Shown here: positions 16,918 to 25,750 of the stretch, piece by piece | How positions within the stretch are numbered: position 1 is the first letter of the stretch | Layout of the letters: every line of letters begins with the position of its first letter | Assembly: GCF_002007645.1 (NCBI RefSeq) | Contig: NZ_CP019791.1 | Location: forward strand, 3,898,593 to 3,962,592 | Origin: Anaerohalosphaera lusitana | GTDB taxonomy: Bacteria; Planctomycetota; Phycisphaerae; Sedimentisphaerales; Anaerohalosphaeraceae | Reading direction: 5' to 3' | DNA: 64,000 nucleotides | Translations under genes and position numbers: made by a program | The notes under the pieces: model-generated | Databases searched by the model: none | What the model was told of the DNA's origin: nothing | What the model saw: the letters and a program-made list of their open reading frames with translations, nothing else

Positions 16918-18741
16918 ATGAAGTCATCACAGTCAAATTTTCATGCAGCTAGAGCATGCATCATTGTCTGTTTGAGCCTGGCCAGCGTGGGGTGCGTACT
17001 CGCAACTGACAACAGTCCACAATGGGAGAAGCACACTCTCCAGGATGGTGGTTCCATAGAACTGCCGAAAACTTTCTCCACTGCAAGGGTTACATTCGAA
17101 GTAATGAAGACATATAAAGGAAAAGAACCGGCATATAGAGAGAGACTACTCAGTGCTAAGGGGGTCCATGACACCGTCGTGTGTTCGCTCAAGATATGGC
17201 GAGTTTGGGCTGAGGATGCGGATGGCAATGTAATCCAGAAGGAGACCCCCAACGCGTATCTGATGAAACTCTTTGATTCGTCGGTGAAAATCACTTCTTC
17301 AATGATGAAGACGCAAAGGCTCGAACCATCCTCTTTCCGAAAAGTTGGGGACAGGGTTTACTATAGCTGCTCCTATTTGGGCAATAATGGGGGATCGCGT
17401 TTCGATCAGTTCGCGTTTTATCGCAAAGGTTTTGTCTATTTTATCAATGCCGCGTACAGGAAAGTTGGAGAGGACTACTGGACGGATACCATTATAGAAA
17501 CTGTAGCCACCTTCGCTCCAGGTGACCTGTACAACAAGGATTCTGCTGTGAGTGAGGGCATTTACGAGACGGAGTCCAAATGGACAAAGTATGACCTTGA
17601 CGGAAATTCAAGGCTCTGGCTACCAAGTGACTGGCTGTGTATCTACCGAAATTCTAAACCAGAACTCAATGGATCGGCAGATGAGGGTTTCGTGGTTGGA
17701 TTTCAGACGTTGATGAATGCACGGCCACACCTCCATGAAGGGGACACTTCGACTCTCCATATATGCAGAATGTTTGCAAGAAACACAACCACTGGCAAAT
17801 TAGAAAACTTCGCCGAGGACGAGAAAAAGGAATTCGAGGCTATGATGGTGCAGGGTCTTTTAGAGGGCCTTAGTGACCATAACGTCAGCATTGCCAGTGG
17901 CCCAAAGCATATTACGGTGGCAGATTTAGAGATGGTCACACGTGAATATAAAATTGGGATGGGTTCGCAGGCGCGCACTACTCAGATATACATATTCGAA
18001 AAAGAGGATTGTCTGTATTTCATCATGCACGGCTTTTTAGAAAAGGATGCAAAGGCATGGCAGCGTGCAATGACTGAGGTCCTAGAAAAATGGGAATTTG
18101 GCGTTACCCGTGAAGACACCGATGAGGTTCAAATAGGCGAAGTTGATACGGATGATTCTGAAGATGATGTGTTCGTGTACAGGAATAATGAGTACCACTT
18201 CTCACTGATTCTGCCAAAATCCTGGACTAGGATATCGCAATCCGTCCTCGACGATTTTTCAGGGCTTGCTGGCGGGCTGAGTGGCACTCAGGTCAATTAC
18301 ATTGCGGGTTTTCAAAAAGGTGACCTTACGAAAGGGCATGTACCTCATTTCCTGGTTCAATATGTTGATACGAAGGGTGCTCCCGTTGACATGCTGGAAG
18401 AGTACTTCGAATCCGAAAAAACTACGGGTGAACTATCAGAAGCGGCCAATACAGTTGAGCAGAACTCAGGTGGACTTGTTTCCGACTGCGGGGTTACAAT
18501 CCTGGATGTTGACACTGAAAACCATGTTGTGACGAGTCGTTCAAAGACGAAGGTGGCCGGAGAAGGATATTACTACGGCTATTCTTTGGGATTTATTGGC
18601 AGAAGAAGTATGGTGAATATCCACTTCTACTCACGATCCAGAGATTTTACCGCGTCGGAACTCAAGGAAATCAAGAATATCACATCTACTTTCAGTTATG
18701 ACATGGGGTATGATGCCGACGGCCAGGAAAGCCTAAGATAG
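16918..18741 (+). CDS. Large exported protein of unknown function
   Basis: About 607 residues starting at ATG 16918; an in-frame GTG at 16903 is part of the likely binding region GAGAGGTG. A signal peptide with ACIIVCLSLASVGC ends in a Cys that could be a weak lipobox. The mature protein appears to contain three related segments, each starting with a Tyr-Asn or Leu-Asp-rich LP-x-x-W/F motif (ELPKTFS, LWLPSDWLC, LILPKSWTR) and ending with an aromatic strand. This suggests a repeated alpha-beta domain. It is likely periplasmic or outer-membrane attached. No enzymatic residues were recognised. Confidence 0.65.
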   Translation: MKSSQSNFHAARACIIVCLSLASVGCVLATDNSPQWEKHTLQDGGSIELPKTFSTARVTFEVMKTYKGKEPAYRERLLSAKGVHDTVVCSLKIWRVWAEDADGNVIQKETPNAYLMKLFDSSVKITSSMMKTQRLEPSSFRKVGDRVYYSCSYLGNNGGSRFDQFAFYRKGFVYFINAAYRKVGEDYWTDTIIETVATFAPGDLYNKDSAVSEGIYETESKWTKYDLDGNSRLWLPSDWLCIYRNSKPELNGSADEGFVVGFQTLMNARPHLHEGDTSTLHICRMFARNTTTGKLENFAEDEKKEFEAMMVQGLLEGLSDHNVSIASGPKHITVADLEMVTREYKIGMGSQARTTQIYIFEKEDCLYFIMHGFLEKDAKAWQRAMTEVLEKWEFGVTREDTDEVQIGEVDTDDSEDDVFVYRNNEYHFSLILPKSWTRISQSVLDDFSGLAGGLSGTQVNYIAGFQKGDLTKGHVPHFLVQYVDTKGAPVDMLEEYFESEKTTGELSEAANTVEQNSGGLVSDCGVTILDVDTENHVVTSRSKTKVAGEGYYYGYSLGFIGRRSMVNIHFYSRSRDFTASELKEIKNITSTFSYDMGYDADGQESLR

Positions 18742-18790
18742 TTTCAGGTTGGACTCTCCTGTTTGCCCCTTTGTTTGAAGAAGGCTTCTT

Positions 18791-19234
18791 TTATTCAGTC
18801 AGCTGCTCGTCGTCGCCTGTGATCGCCCTGCCGAACATGGACCAGCCTTTCAGGGCGTCCGTTTCGCCGGGGGACGGCAGGCCTTTGTGCAGCAGGAACG
18901 AGTTGACCAGCGTGGCCAGGATCTGGACGTCTTTAGCATCATCTGTCTCGGTGTACTGGTCCCGGCAGCGGTTGACCACGGCTTGGCTGACCGTATAGCT
19001 GCCATCTTCCTGCCTGGTCAGCTCGACCTTGTACATGCAAAAGCCCGTCCAGCTCCGATGAAAGCAAATCGTGTCGTCCTTCAGGTAGATGAACCACTTG
19101 TCCTCCTGCTGGCGGGGCATGTAGCCCTGCTTGAGCTTGTCGTGCTCCGCTGGTGTGAACCGCTGGGAGTACGGAATCACAGCATGCTCGTCCGGCATGG
19201 GCTCTGTCCGCCAGTCTGATCGTTTGGTCGGCAT
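18791..19234 (-). CDS. Conserved hypothetical cytoplasmic protein
   Basis: The protein is 147 residues with no membrane segment. A compact central region holds DKWFIYLKDDTICFHRSWTG followed by an FCMYKVEL strand and an acidic C-terminal helix. Small proteins of this layout recur on accessory regions, but I cannot name a function. It is convergent with the exported protein at 16918-18741 and lies 26 bases beyond the end of the PEP-CTERM gene, which reads the same way from further right. Confidence 0.55.
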   Translation of the reverse strand: MPTKRSDWRTEPMPDEHAVIPYSQRFTPAEHDKLKQGYMPRQQEDKWFIYLKDDTICFHRSWTGFCMYKVELTRQEDGSYTVSQAVVNRCRDQYTETDDAKDVQILATLVNSFLLHKGLPSPGETDALKGWSMFGRAITGDDEQLTE

Positions 19235-19259
19235 GGTATCTCTTGGACCATCAGGGCAG

Positions 19260-20183
19260 TTAGTTTATAGCTCGATTTCTCCGCATTAAGAGCAAGCCTG
19301 TAGTCAATAGAGCCAGCGTAGCTGGTTCGGGTATCGTGTAAATGAAGACTCCTTGGTCATATTGGTAGCCGTTGAGTTCACTATACCTACCTACAATTGT
19401 ATCTCCATGAATTGCGGAAAAAGATGTATTGTACGCACCGGGCTTGTCAACCGTAATCCAGGAGGTTCCGTCGTATATGAAACCATGACTGCCTGAATCA
19501 TCGGAAAAGGTGCCCACAATAAGTCCGTTGTCGACTGCAGCTCCATGTATCGAGCTTGCTCCCGGCTTTTCCAGGATTTCCAGGGTATCCCCTGTACGCA
19601 CATAATAATGGTTTGTCCCATTCTCATCTTTGTATCGCCCTACAATGGTGTCACCATCTAAGTCAAGTGCCTTAACCGTATATGGTGCTGCACCATCTAT
19701 CTCGAATTCTTCCCAGCTGAAGTTATCAAACATGTAGTCGTTGGTGACGGTACTGGTGTCACTGGCGAGCATCCGGTCACCGTCAATCGCCTTGAGTAAA
19801 GTGGTGGTCGTGTGCGGGTTGTTCAAGGTCGTGAAAGATTCGCCGTCGTACACAAAACCCTGATAATTGTAGGAAGAACCGCTGTCATTGTATGCACCTA
19901 CGATCAGATTATCGTAGACTCCATAAGGCTTGGTCGAGTATGCACCGGGCTTTGAGAGTTTTTTGAATTCGTTGCCATCATATACGAACCCCTGAGAGCC
20001 ATGGCCGTCCTTCGGTATGTATGTACCTACTATTGTGTCACCGTAAATGGCCGTTGGGTTGAACGTCCCGGCTGAATACAGTGGTTCGTCCCATTTCAAC
20101 TCGGTCCATACACCGCCGACTGCATTATCTGCAATCAAGACTGCAAACACACAAAATAATATTACCGCTGCCTTTGACTTCAT
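19260..20183 (-). CDS. PEP-CTERM secreted protein with GDTIVG repeats
   Basis: About 307 residues, start ATG 20183 after GGGAG; a longer frame to 20267 lacks a binding site. The signal peptide is followed by at least five repeats around the motifs GDTIVG-Y and GFVYDG-(S/N)-(F/W), which suggests a beta-propeller-like fold. The C-terminus has the sorting signal PEPATLALLTTG, a hydrophobic helix and RRNR, the PEP-CTERM layout that is processed by exosortase in families known to use it. No exosortase is visible here, so sorting would need a host enzyme. Confidence 0.8.
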   Translation of the reverse strand: MKSKAAVILFCVFAVLIADNAVGGVWTELKWDEPLYSAGTFNPTAIYGDTIVGTYIPKDGHGSQGFVYDGNEFKKLSKPGAYSTKPYGVYDNLIVGAYNDSGSSYNYQGFVYDGESFTTLNNPHTTTTLLKAIDGDRMLASDTSTVTNDYMFDNFSWEEFEIDGAAPYTVKALDLDGDTIVGRYKDENGTNHYYVRTGDTLEILEKPGASSIHGAAVDNGLIVGTFSDDSGSHGFIYDGTSWITVDKPGAYNTSFSAIHGDTIVGRYSELNGYQYDQGVFIYTIPEPATLALLTTGLLLMRRNRAIN

Positions 20184-20712
20184 GAAAAACTCTCCCTTCC
20201 AGAAATACCGGCTGACATTATAGATGCCTACTTGACAGACATGAACACTTAATGATTTCTTATACAATAAGTCCGCTACTGAATCAAGAAAAATCTACCC
20301 ACATATCAACTTAGCAGGTTTGTGGCGGATCAGCAAAGGTCATTCGGAGTGTTTGGCTTTTCAGGTCAAGTGTGTATTGCCAACTTGTCTGCCGGTCTGG
20401 CCGGAAGTTTCGGGTTGATCAGGAAGTTCAGGAGGTGGTGAGGCCTGCCTTGACTCTGTGATTGACCTACAACGCCCGGAACCGGAACAATGTATTTTAT
20501 TCTGGCTGGCCTTGACGTCGAACGTCTCCTATGTCCACCGGTCGTCCGGAGGGTTCGGTTCAAGTAGGCCTCGTAGAGCGGCCAGCAAACTTGCCTGGCC
20601 TCTAGAAACCTCTGCCACCATCCGGGGCTCCTTAAGGGGACTCGGTAGACCGGCAATAGCCTCTAGATGTACAAAAAAAATGCCGCATGCGCTAGAATAG
20701 CGATACAGCTTA

Positions 20713-20888
20713 GTTTTCCCCCTTGTCAGCCGGGTCGACTGGCACTAGACTGGCCCCTTGTCAGCCAGGCTAGCCAGGCAATAGTCTTCTGTAAGCCCTC
20801 TTGACTACCTATATATATATATGTTAGACTAGATAGCTTTAGGTCGACTGGCCTTCAAGTCTCTGCTAGCCAGGCAAGCCAGGTAAAA
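20713..20888. repeat. Clustered short repeats (GCCAGGC, GTCGACTGGC)
   Basis: CTTGTCAGCC occurs at about 20722 and 20757. GGTCGACTGGC occurs at about 20733 and 20842, and GCTAGCCAGGCAA at about 20769 and 20865. An AT run lies between them. The arrangement of short dispersed repeats flanking an AT-rich tract resembles an origin or protein-binding array. Confidence 0.45.
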
Positions 20889-20904
20889 GCCAGGAAGGCT
20901 GGAA

Positions 20905-20932
20905 GTGTGAATATGTGAGATTATATTCACAC
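20905..20932. other. Hairpin with perfect 10-bp stem
   Basis: GTGTGAATAT (20905-20914) pairs with ATATTCACAC (20923-20932). Flanking GGCT and AGCC could extend the stem. No T-run follows. Confidence 0.6.
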
Positions 20933-20951
20933 AGCCTATGGTTAACCAGGC

Positions 20952-21008
20952 AGACAGCCATGACTAGCTGGTAGGTGGATTTTATATCCACCAGTCTTGA
21001 GGCTGTCT
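20952..21008. other. Nested hairpin (cruciform-like)
   Basis: The outer stem is AGACAGCC (20952-20959) with GGCTGTCT (21001-21008). The inner stem is GGTGGAT (20974-20980) with ATCCACC (20986-20992), with GACT and AGTC arms between. It lies 20 bp after the hairpin at 20905. Confidence 0.6.
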
Positions 21009-21211
21009 AGGCAGTCATGTGTACCGGACGGCTTTGAGCGTCTTGTCTACCTGGCCCATTATAACAATATTGAAAATCCTGTCAACATAAGAAACACAGG
21101 AATTTTTTGCGTTTTCTAAGTCCTGTGGGTGTGGGGGTTTATGAAAGCCTGGGAAGTCTGGGGTGGCTTAAGGGACCGAAGACAACTAGATTCCAGAATA
21201 CCAATCGTAAG

Positions 21212-21290
21212 ACTCGAAGAGACTCTCGTAGGACTCGCAGGCCTCGTAGAACTCGAAGAGACTCTCGTAGGACTCGGCAGACCTCGTAAG
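21212..21290 (+). repeat. 39-bp tandem duplication
   Basis: Two adjacent copies start at 21212 and 21251; the first 26 bases are identical (ACTCGAAGAGACTCTCGTAG and on). Nothing suggests coding. Confidence 0.7.
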
Positions 21291-21398
21291 ACATCCCCAC
21301 TGACCCGCCCCTTTACCTAATGGCTTACCTGTCCTCAGTTTCCTCCATGTCTTCCCTGTCCTCTGTGTCCTCTGTGTCCTCTGTCAAGCAGACAAAAA

Positions 21399-21449
21399 GA
21401 CAGCCCGGAGGGCCTCTCGTAGGCCTTCCAGGCTGTGTCTATCTTTTTT
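21399..21449 (+). terminator. Rho-independent terminator
   Basis: GACAGCCCGGAGGGCCT pairs with AGGCCTTCCAGGCTGTGTC around a CTCGT loop with few mismatches, followed by six T (21443-21449). It would end a rightward transcript from the structured non-coding region, where no protein gene is present. Confidence 0.7.
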
Positions 21450-21911
21450 GGGGGGCTCTTGGGTCTGTCAAAATAGCCCAATTCGACCGCTGAGCCTCCG
21501 GAGAATTGATTTTCTAGGGGTAGACCCGACGATTACTCGGGCCGGGCGAAAATAACGGCTCTGAGCGAGGCTCAGTTGATCGGCTATCTGGAGGAAATCC
21601 AGCTATCTATTAGATATTCCCTCGCCCACCCTTCTCTTCTATGGGGTTTTACAGGCTGCCCGCCGTCTTCTGAGCCCGTGTGGCGAGCCACAGGACCTGA
21701 TGATCATCAGACTCCAATGCCGGAGCTGACAGCACGAACACATGGCACAGGTTTTCAGAGATCTGTCCCCCTCCCCCACACCTTAACATTTTCTTAATAA
21801 TTGACTTGGGGCGTATTGCATGCAGTCCAGAAGTCGGGTGTCGGCTGGCTATTCATTAGAAATACATGGCTACCTTGAATGAACAGGAAGTGCCGGGGCG
21901 GCATGTTCTGC

Positions 21912-22640
21912 TCAGTAGCTCCAGTCTTCGTGGGCTAGGGGTGACTGGTTGAGGCGGTCGCGGTGGAGTCGCCACTGCGGCATTAGCTTGTCCATCAAGT
22001 CTATGAACCGCTCATCGTGGTGCCGTTCGATCAGGTGGACCATTTCGTGCACCAGGATGTACTCCAGGCATATGGTTTCCTTCTTGGCCAGCTCCAGGTT
22101 GAGCCAGATCCGCCCGGCTTCTGCGTTGCAACTGCCCCAGCGGGTCTTCATCTTGCGGATACGCCAGTCACGGACAACCACGCCTACCTTGCCCTGCCAC
22201 TTTTCCAGCAGTGCCGGGACCTGTTCCTTGAGCCGGTCCCTGTACCAGGCGTTGAGTACTTCCTGCCGTCTTTCGCGGCTGGTACCGGGCCTGATCCTCA
22301 GCTCCATGGTCGTGTTGTTGGGGAGTGCCACCTCTGCCGGTCCATCATGCTCAACCACATCGAGCCGGTACCGTCTGCCCTGGAAGTAGTGGCTCTCACC
22401 TGTGACCATCTCCCGCTGTGACTGACGGACCTGATGGTGGAATGACTGCTGCTGCCGCTTGATCCAGCCAAGCCGGGAGACCACTGCCAGCCGGATGGCC
22501 TCACGGCTCAGATGTTCCGGGGCAGCCACGCGGATCCTGCCGTCGGGCGGATAGACACCGACATGCAGGTTTTTGATGTCCTTTCGGACCACCTGGACCG
22601 CCAGGCCGCGAATTTCGATGTCGTAGCGTTCAGTAGTCAC
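21912..22640 (-). CDS. YgjP-type M48 metallopeptidase domain protein
   Basis: The protein is 242 residues and matches the YgjP/DUF45 family (PF01863). The zinc-binding HEMVH is at residues 198-202, with a third ligand candidate at His207 or His208. A conserved TRWGSC segment lies at 166-171. Family members often sit next to type I restriction genes, and their exact function is not established. It is the last gene of the leftward hsd operon and its start overlaps the end of hsdR by 11 bases, suggesting coupled translation. Confidence 0.9.
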   Translation of the reverse strand: MTTERYDIEIRGLAVQVVRKDIKNLHVGVYPPDGRIRVAAPEHLSREAIRLAVVSRLGWIKRQQQSFHHQVRQSQREMVTGESHYFQGRRYRLDVVEHDGPAEVALPNNTTMELRIRPGTSRERRQEVLNAWYRDRLKEQVPALLEKWQGKVGVVVRDWRIRKMKTRWGSCNAEAGRIWLNLELAKKETICLEYILVHEMVHLIERHHDERFIDLMDKLMPQWRLHRDRLNQSPLAHEDWSY

Positions 22641-25600
22641 GCTGATTCTTTACCAGTTCAAAGACCTGATCCAGCAGTTCGCCGTCGCCATCATTATTGT
22701 CACTGATAACACCCTTGATAATGTTTCGTACCTGCTTTTTCTTCATTGCATTGGCTCGCCAGTTGTCCGGTCGGTTCGTTCTGACGGCCTGGTCGATCCT
22801 GAGTGCAAGCTCCTCATCGCCGTCCAGGTTGTCATAGAGTGCCCTGCAGCCAGGTGTTGTGATGCTGGCCGGGTAGCTAGCATGCGTCTGCGGGCTGACA
22901 ACCTTCTCAGCCAGCTCCCTGACCTTACGCAGGTACTTGCGGTAGTCCAGAGCCTGCTTTTTCCGCATAATGATCAGGTCGTCCAGCAGTTCCGACATTT
23001 TTTCATAGTACTTGGGGTTTACCGCCATCTCATCGATGATCAGTCGTCTGACGTTGTTCTCGATGGTCTCGGCCACCGCCTCCTGGTTGTTCCTGATGCC
23101 TTCGGGCAGCTTGTCTATCGCATCCATACCGGTATTGACGATCAGCTCCACCAGGCTCTTATCATCGAAGGCGGATATGCTCTCGCTGTCCTCGGCCCGG
23201 ATGTACTGATCCAGCAGGTGCCGCATGGCTGGCTCGTACATCTTCATGTCGATGTAGTCGCCGCTGTTTAGCTTGACCTCTTGGCGGACGCTTTCGTAGT
23301 GCTTGACCTCCTCGGCAATCTCGGCCGCCTCTTCTTCGCTGTAACCGGCCTGGGTCATCTCGTTGGCAAGGTTCGCATAGGCCCGCACAAAAGAGCTGGT
23401 CAGCTTATACAGAGTGATCCGCTTTGATTCGTTGTCATCGACAGACTCGCCGTCCGCGTTGTCTGCCGCAACAAAGAACCGCAGATATGCCTCGGTATCA
23501 TAAGGCGGTTCAACCGGTTCACACAGGGCCTTGATCGACTCTCGAACTTCCTCCAGACGCTGCTTGCCCTTTTCCAGCCTGTCGGTGAGCAGACCGTCCA
23601 CGTCCTCGCGGTCGTAGCCCTCGAACGCACCGCCGGTATAGTCATTGATCGATTTTTCCAGCGACCTGAACAGGTCCTTGTAGTCTATGATGTGCCCGTA
23701 CTCCTTGTCATCGCCGTCCAGCCTGTTGACCCGGCAGATCGCCTGGAAGAGGCCGTGATCCTGCATGTGCTTGTCGATGTACAGGTATGTCGCTGGCGGT
23801 GCGTCAAAGCCGGTCAGCAGCTTGTCCACCACGATCAGCAGCTTCATCTGACCTGGCTGCTCGATGAACCGCTTTTTGACCTCCTGCTCGAACAGCTCGG
23901 TCTTGTACATCGCGGCTTCTTCAGACTCATCAAAGTGATCCGCCAGCATCTTGCGGTAGATTTTGTATTGCAGCAGCTTCTGGGTAAGTCCTTCACCTGT
24001 CTCTTCTCCCTTGATGTCTGAGGGGTTTGGCTTGTACGAGGTTATAATCGCACAGTTGCCTTCCAGCCCGCCGTCACAGAACATCTGGTAGAACCGGCAG
24101 GCCGAGTAAATGCTGTCCGAGACCAGCATTGCATTGCCGCGACCGCTGAGAAGCCGGTCCTGCGTATCCATGTCAAGGAGAACATCGTTGACGATCTTCG
24201 AGAGCCTGTCACGCGAGCTGAGCACCTTCTGCATGGTGCCCCAGCGGCGTTTGAGCTGTGCCCTGGCGTAGTCGTTGAGGCCCCTGGTCTTGGCCTCGAA
24301 CCACTTATCCACCTTCTCCTGCGATGTCAGCCTCTGGTCGATATCGCGTGCCTCGTATTGCAGGTCCAGCACGACGTTGTCACGGACCGCCTCGTCATAC
24401 TTGTACGTGTGAATATACGGCCCAAAAATCTCCAGGCTGGTCTTTTTGTCCCTGCTCAGCAGCGGGGTGCCGGTAAAGCCGATAAACGTTGCGTCCGGCA
24501 GAAGCGTCTTCATCGCCTCGTGCAGCTTGCCGGACTGGGTGCGGTGGCACTCATCGACAAACACGAACAGCTCGCCCCTGGCCTTGAATCCTTTAGGCAG
24601 GCTCTTGCGGATGTCTTTGAGGTATTCCTTGATGTCCTTGTCGCTCAGGTCGTCCTGCCTGCCGAACTTATGTATCAGCGAACAAATCAGCCATTCGGTG
24701 TTGCTGTTGAGCACACTGACCATGTCCGCCCCGCTCTTTGTGCGATAAATATCTTCCTGGACACCTTTGAACACTTTTTCGATCTGCTCATCCAGCTCGG
24801 TGCGGTCCGTGATCACCAGGACCCGCGAACCGGTGACTTTTTCGCGGATCCACTTGGCCAGCCAGACCATTGTCAGACTCTTGCCGCTGCCCTGGGTGTG
24901 CCAGATTATCCCACCCTTGCGGTCCCGCACATACTCCTGTGCCGCCCGGACGCCGAAGTACTGGTTGTGCCGACAGACCTTCTTGACACCCGAATCGAAC
25001 ACCACGAAATCATGCATCAGCTCCAGCAGCCGCTGCTTACAGCAGAGCTGCGCCAGTTCCTTCAGCAGTGTGTTCTCGCCAGGCACCGGTTCTGCCCCAG
25101 CCTCCTTCCACTGCAAATAATATTTTTGTTTCGTCTCAGTCGTACCATAACGCAGACCCTCTGTCTCATTTCCCGCCATCACAAACTGCATGGCGGCGAA
25201 GAATGGCCTGATAAAATCTTTCTTCTGGTTGTCCAGATTCTGCCTGATGCCCTCACTGACCGCCACTGTCGACCGCTTGAGCTCCAGCACGCCCACCGCG
25301 ATGCCATTGATATACAGCACCACGTCCGGCCGCTTGTCGTGTGTGCCCCTGATCGTGACCTCCTCGGCGACGCCGAAGTGATTGGCCTCTATGTCCTGCC
25401 AGTCGATCAGGTTAACCGTCTTCGTCTGCTCGCCGATGTCGGTCCTGACCTTCACACCGTACCGCAGCAGGCTGTAAACTTCCATATTTGCATCGTAAAG
25501 CGTCCTGCTGCCGCCGACGGTCAGAGCCTTTTTAAGCTTTTCCAGCGTCCTTGAGACGGTTCTCTCGTCATGGCCCTGCTTTTTGAGCCAGGTCTTGAGC

Positions 25601-25728
25601 TTATCCTCCATGACGTTGCTGTTGTCCTCACGATCCTTGAGAAAGCCCAGATAGCTGTAGTCCAGCTTGTTGAGAAAATACTCGACCACCCGTCTTTGCG
25701 TCTGATATTCCCGCTCACCGACATTCAT
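22630..25728 (-). CDS. hsdR: Type I restriction enzyme R subunit (nuclease-translocase)
   Basis: The protein is 1032 residues, a usual length. The N-terminal PD-(D/E)XK nuclease has D135 (RPDVVLY) and ELK at 149-151. The helicase-translocase follows with Walker A TQGSGKS at 277-283, DECH at 392-395 and FTGTP soon after. The last 350 residues are helical and should contact the methyltransferase core. In type I systems it cuts unmodified DNA after ATP-driven translocation. It is fourth in the operon, 22 bases after the PD-(D/E)XK gene and overlapping the metallopeptidase gene. Confidence 0.95.
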   Translation of the reverse strand: MNVGEREYQTQRRVVEYFLNKLDYSYLGFLKDREDNSNVMEDKLKTWLKKQGHDERTVSRTLEKLKKALTVGGSRTLYDANMEVYSLLRYGVKVRTDIGEQTKTVNLIDWQDIEANHFGVAEEVTIRGTHDKRPDVVLYINGIAVGVLELKRSTVAVSEGIRQNLDNQKKDFIRPFFAAMQFVMAGNETEGLRYGTTETKQKYYLQWKEAGAEPVPGENTLLKELAQLCCKQRLLELMHDFVVFDSGVKKVCRHNQYFGVRAAQEYVRDRKGGIIWHTQGSGKSLTMVWLAKWIREKVTGSRVLVITDRTELDEQIEKVFKGVQEDIYRTKSGADMVSVLNSNTEWLICSLIHKFGRQDDLSDKDIKEYLKDIRKSLPKGFKARGELFVFVDECHRTQSGKLHEAMKTLLPDATFIGFTGTPLLSRDKKTSLEIFGPYIHTYKYDEAVRDNVVLDLQYEARDIDQRLTSQEKVDKWFEAKTRGLNDYARAQLKRRWGTMQKVLSSRDRLSKIVNDVLLDMDTQDRLLSGRGNAMLVSDSIYSACRFYQMFCDGGLEGNCAIITSYKPNPSDIKGEETGEGLTQKLLQYKIYRKMLADHFDESEEAAMYKTELFEQEVKKRFIEQPGQMKLLIVVDKLLTGFDAPPATYLYIDKHMQDHGLFQAICRVNRLDGDDKEYGHIIDYKDLFRSLEKSINDYTGGAFEGYDREDVDGLLTDRLEKGKQRLEEVRESIKALCEPVEPPYDTEAYLRFFVAADNADGESVDDNESKRITLYKLTSSFVRAYANLANEMTQAGYSEEEAAEIAEEVKHYESVRQEVKLNSGDYIDMKMYEPAMRHLLDQYIRAEDSESISAFDDKSLVELIVNTGMDAIDKLPEGIRNNQEAVAETIENNVRRLIIDEMAVNPKYYEKMSELLDDLIIMRKKQALDYRKYLRKVRELAEKVVSPQTHASYPASITTPGCRALYDNLDGDEELALRIDQAVRTNRPDNWRANAMKKKQVRNIIKGVISDNNDGDGELLDQVFELVKNQRDY

Positions 25729-25750
25729 TTGTGCATCTCCTCAAATATCC

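Larger units (their letters stand above)
20184..21911. other. 1.7-kb non-coding region with hairpins and repeats
   Basis: No convincing gene occurs between the PEP-CTERM gene and the metallopeptidase. The DNA is full of short GCCAGGC, GGTCGACTGGC and CTTGTCAGCC repeats (mostly 20,710-20,900), two large hairpins, a 39-bp tandem duplication, a TCCTCTGTG microsatellite-like run near 21,350 and a strong terminator. It may be a replication or transfer origin, or an untranslated RNA locus. Confidence 0.55.

Noticed and set aside
20810-20824. AT dinucleotide run as a CRISPR or promoter array
   Set aside because: It is a single short AT repeat; no spaced identical repeats of CRISPR type occur anywhere in the window.
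24358-25554. 398-codon plus-strand frame
   Set aside because: It is antisense to the conserved hsdR helicase and nuclease motifs and has no start signal.
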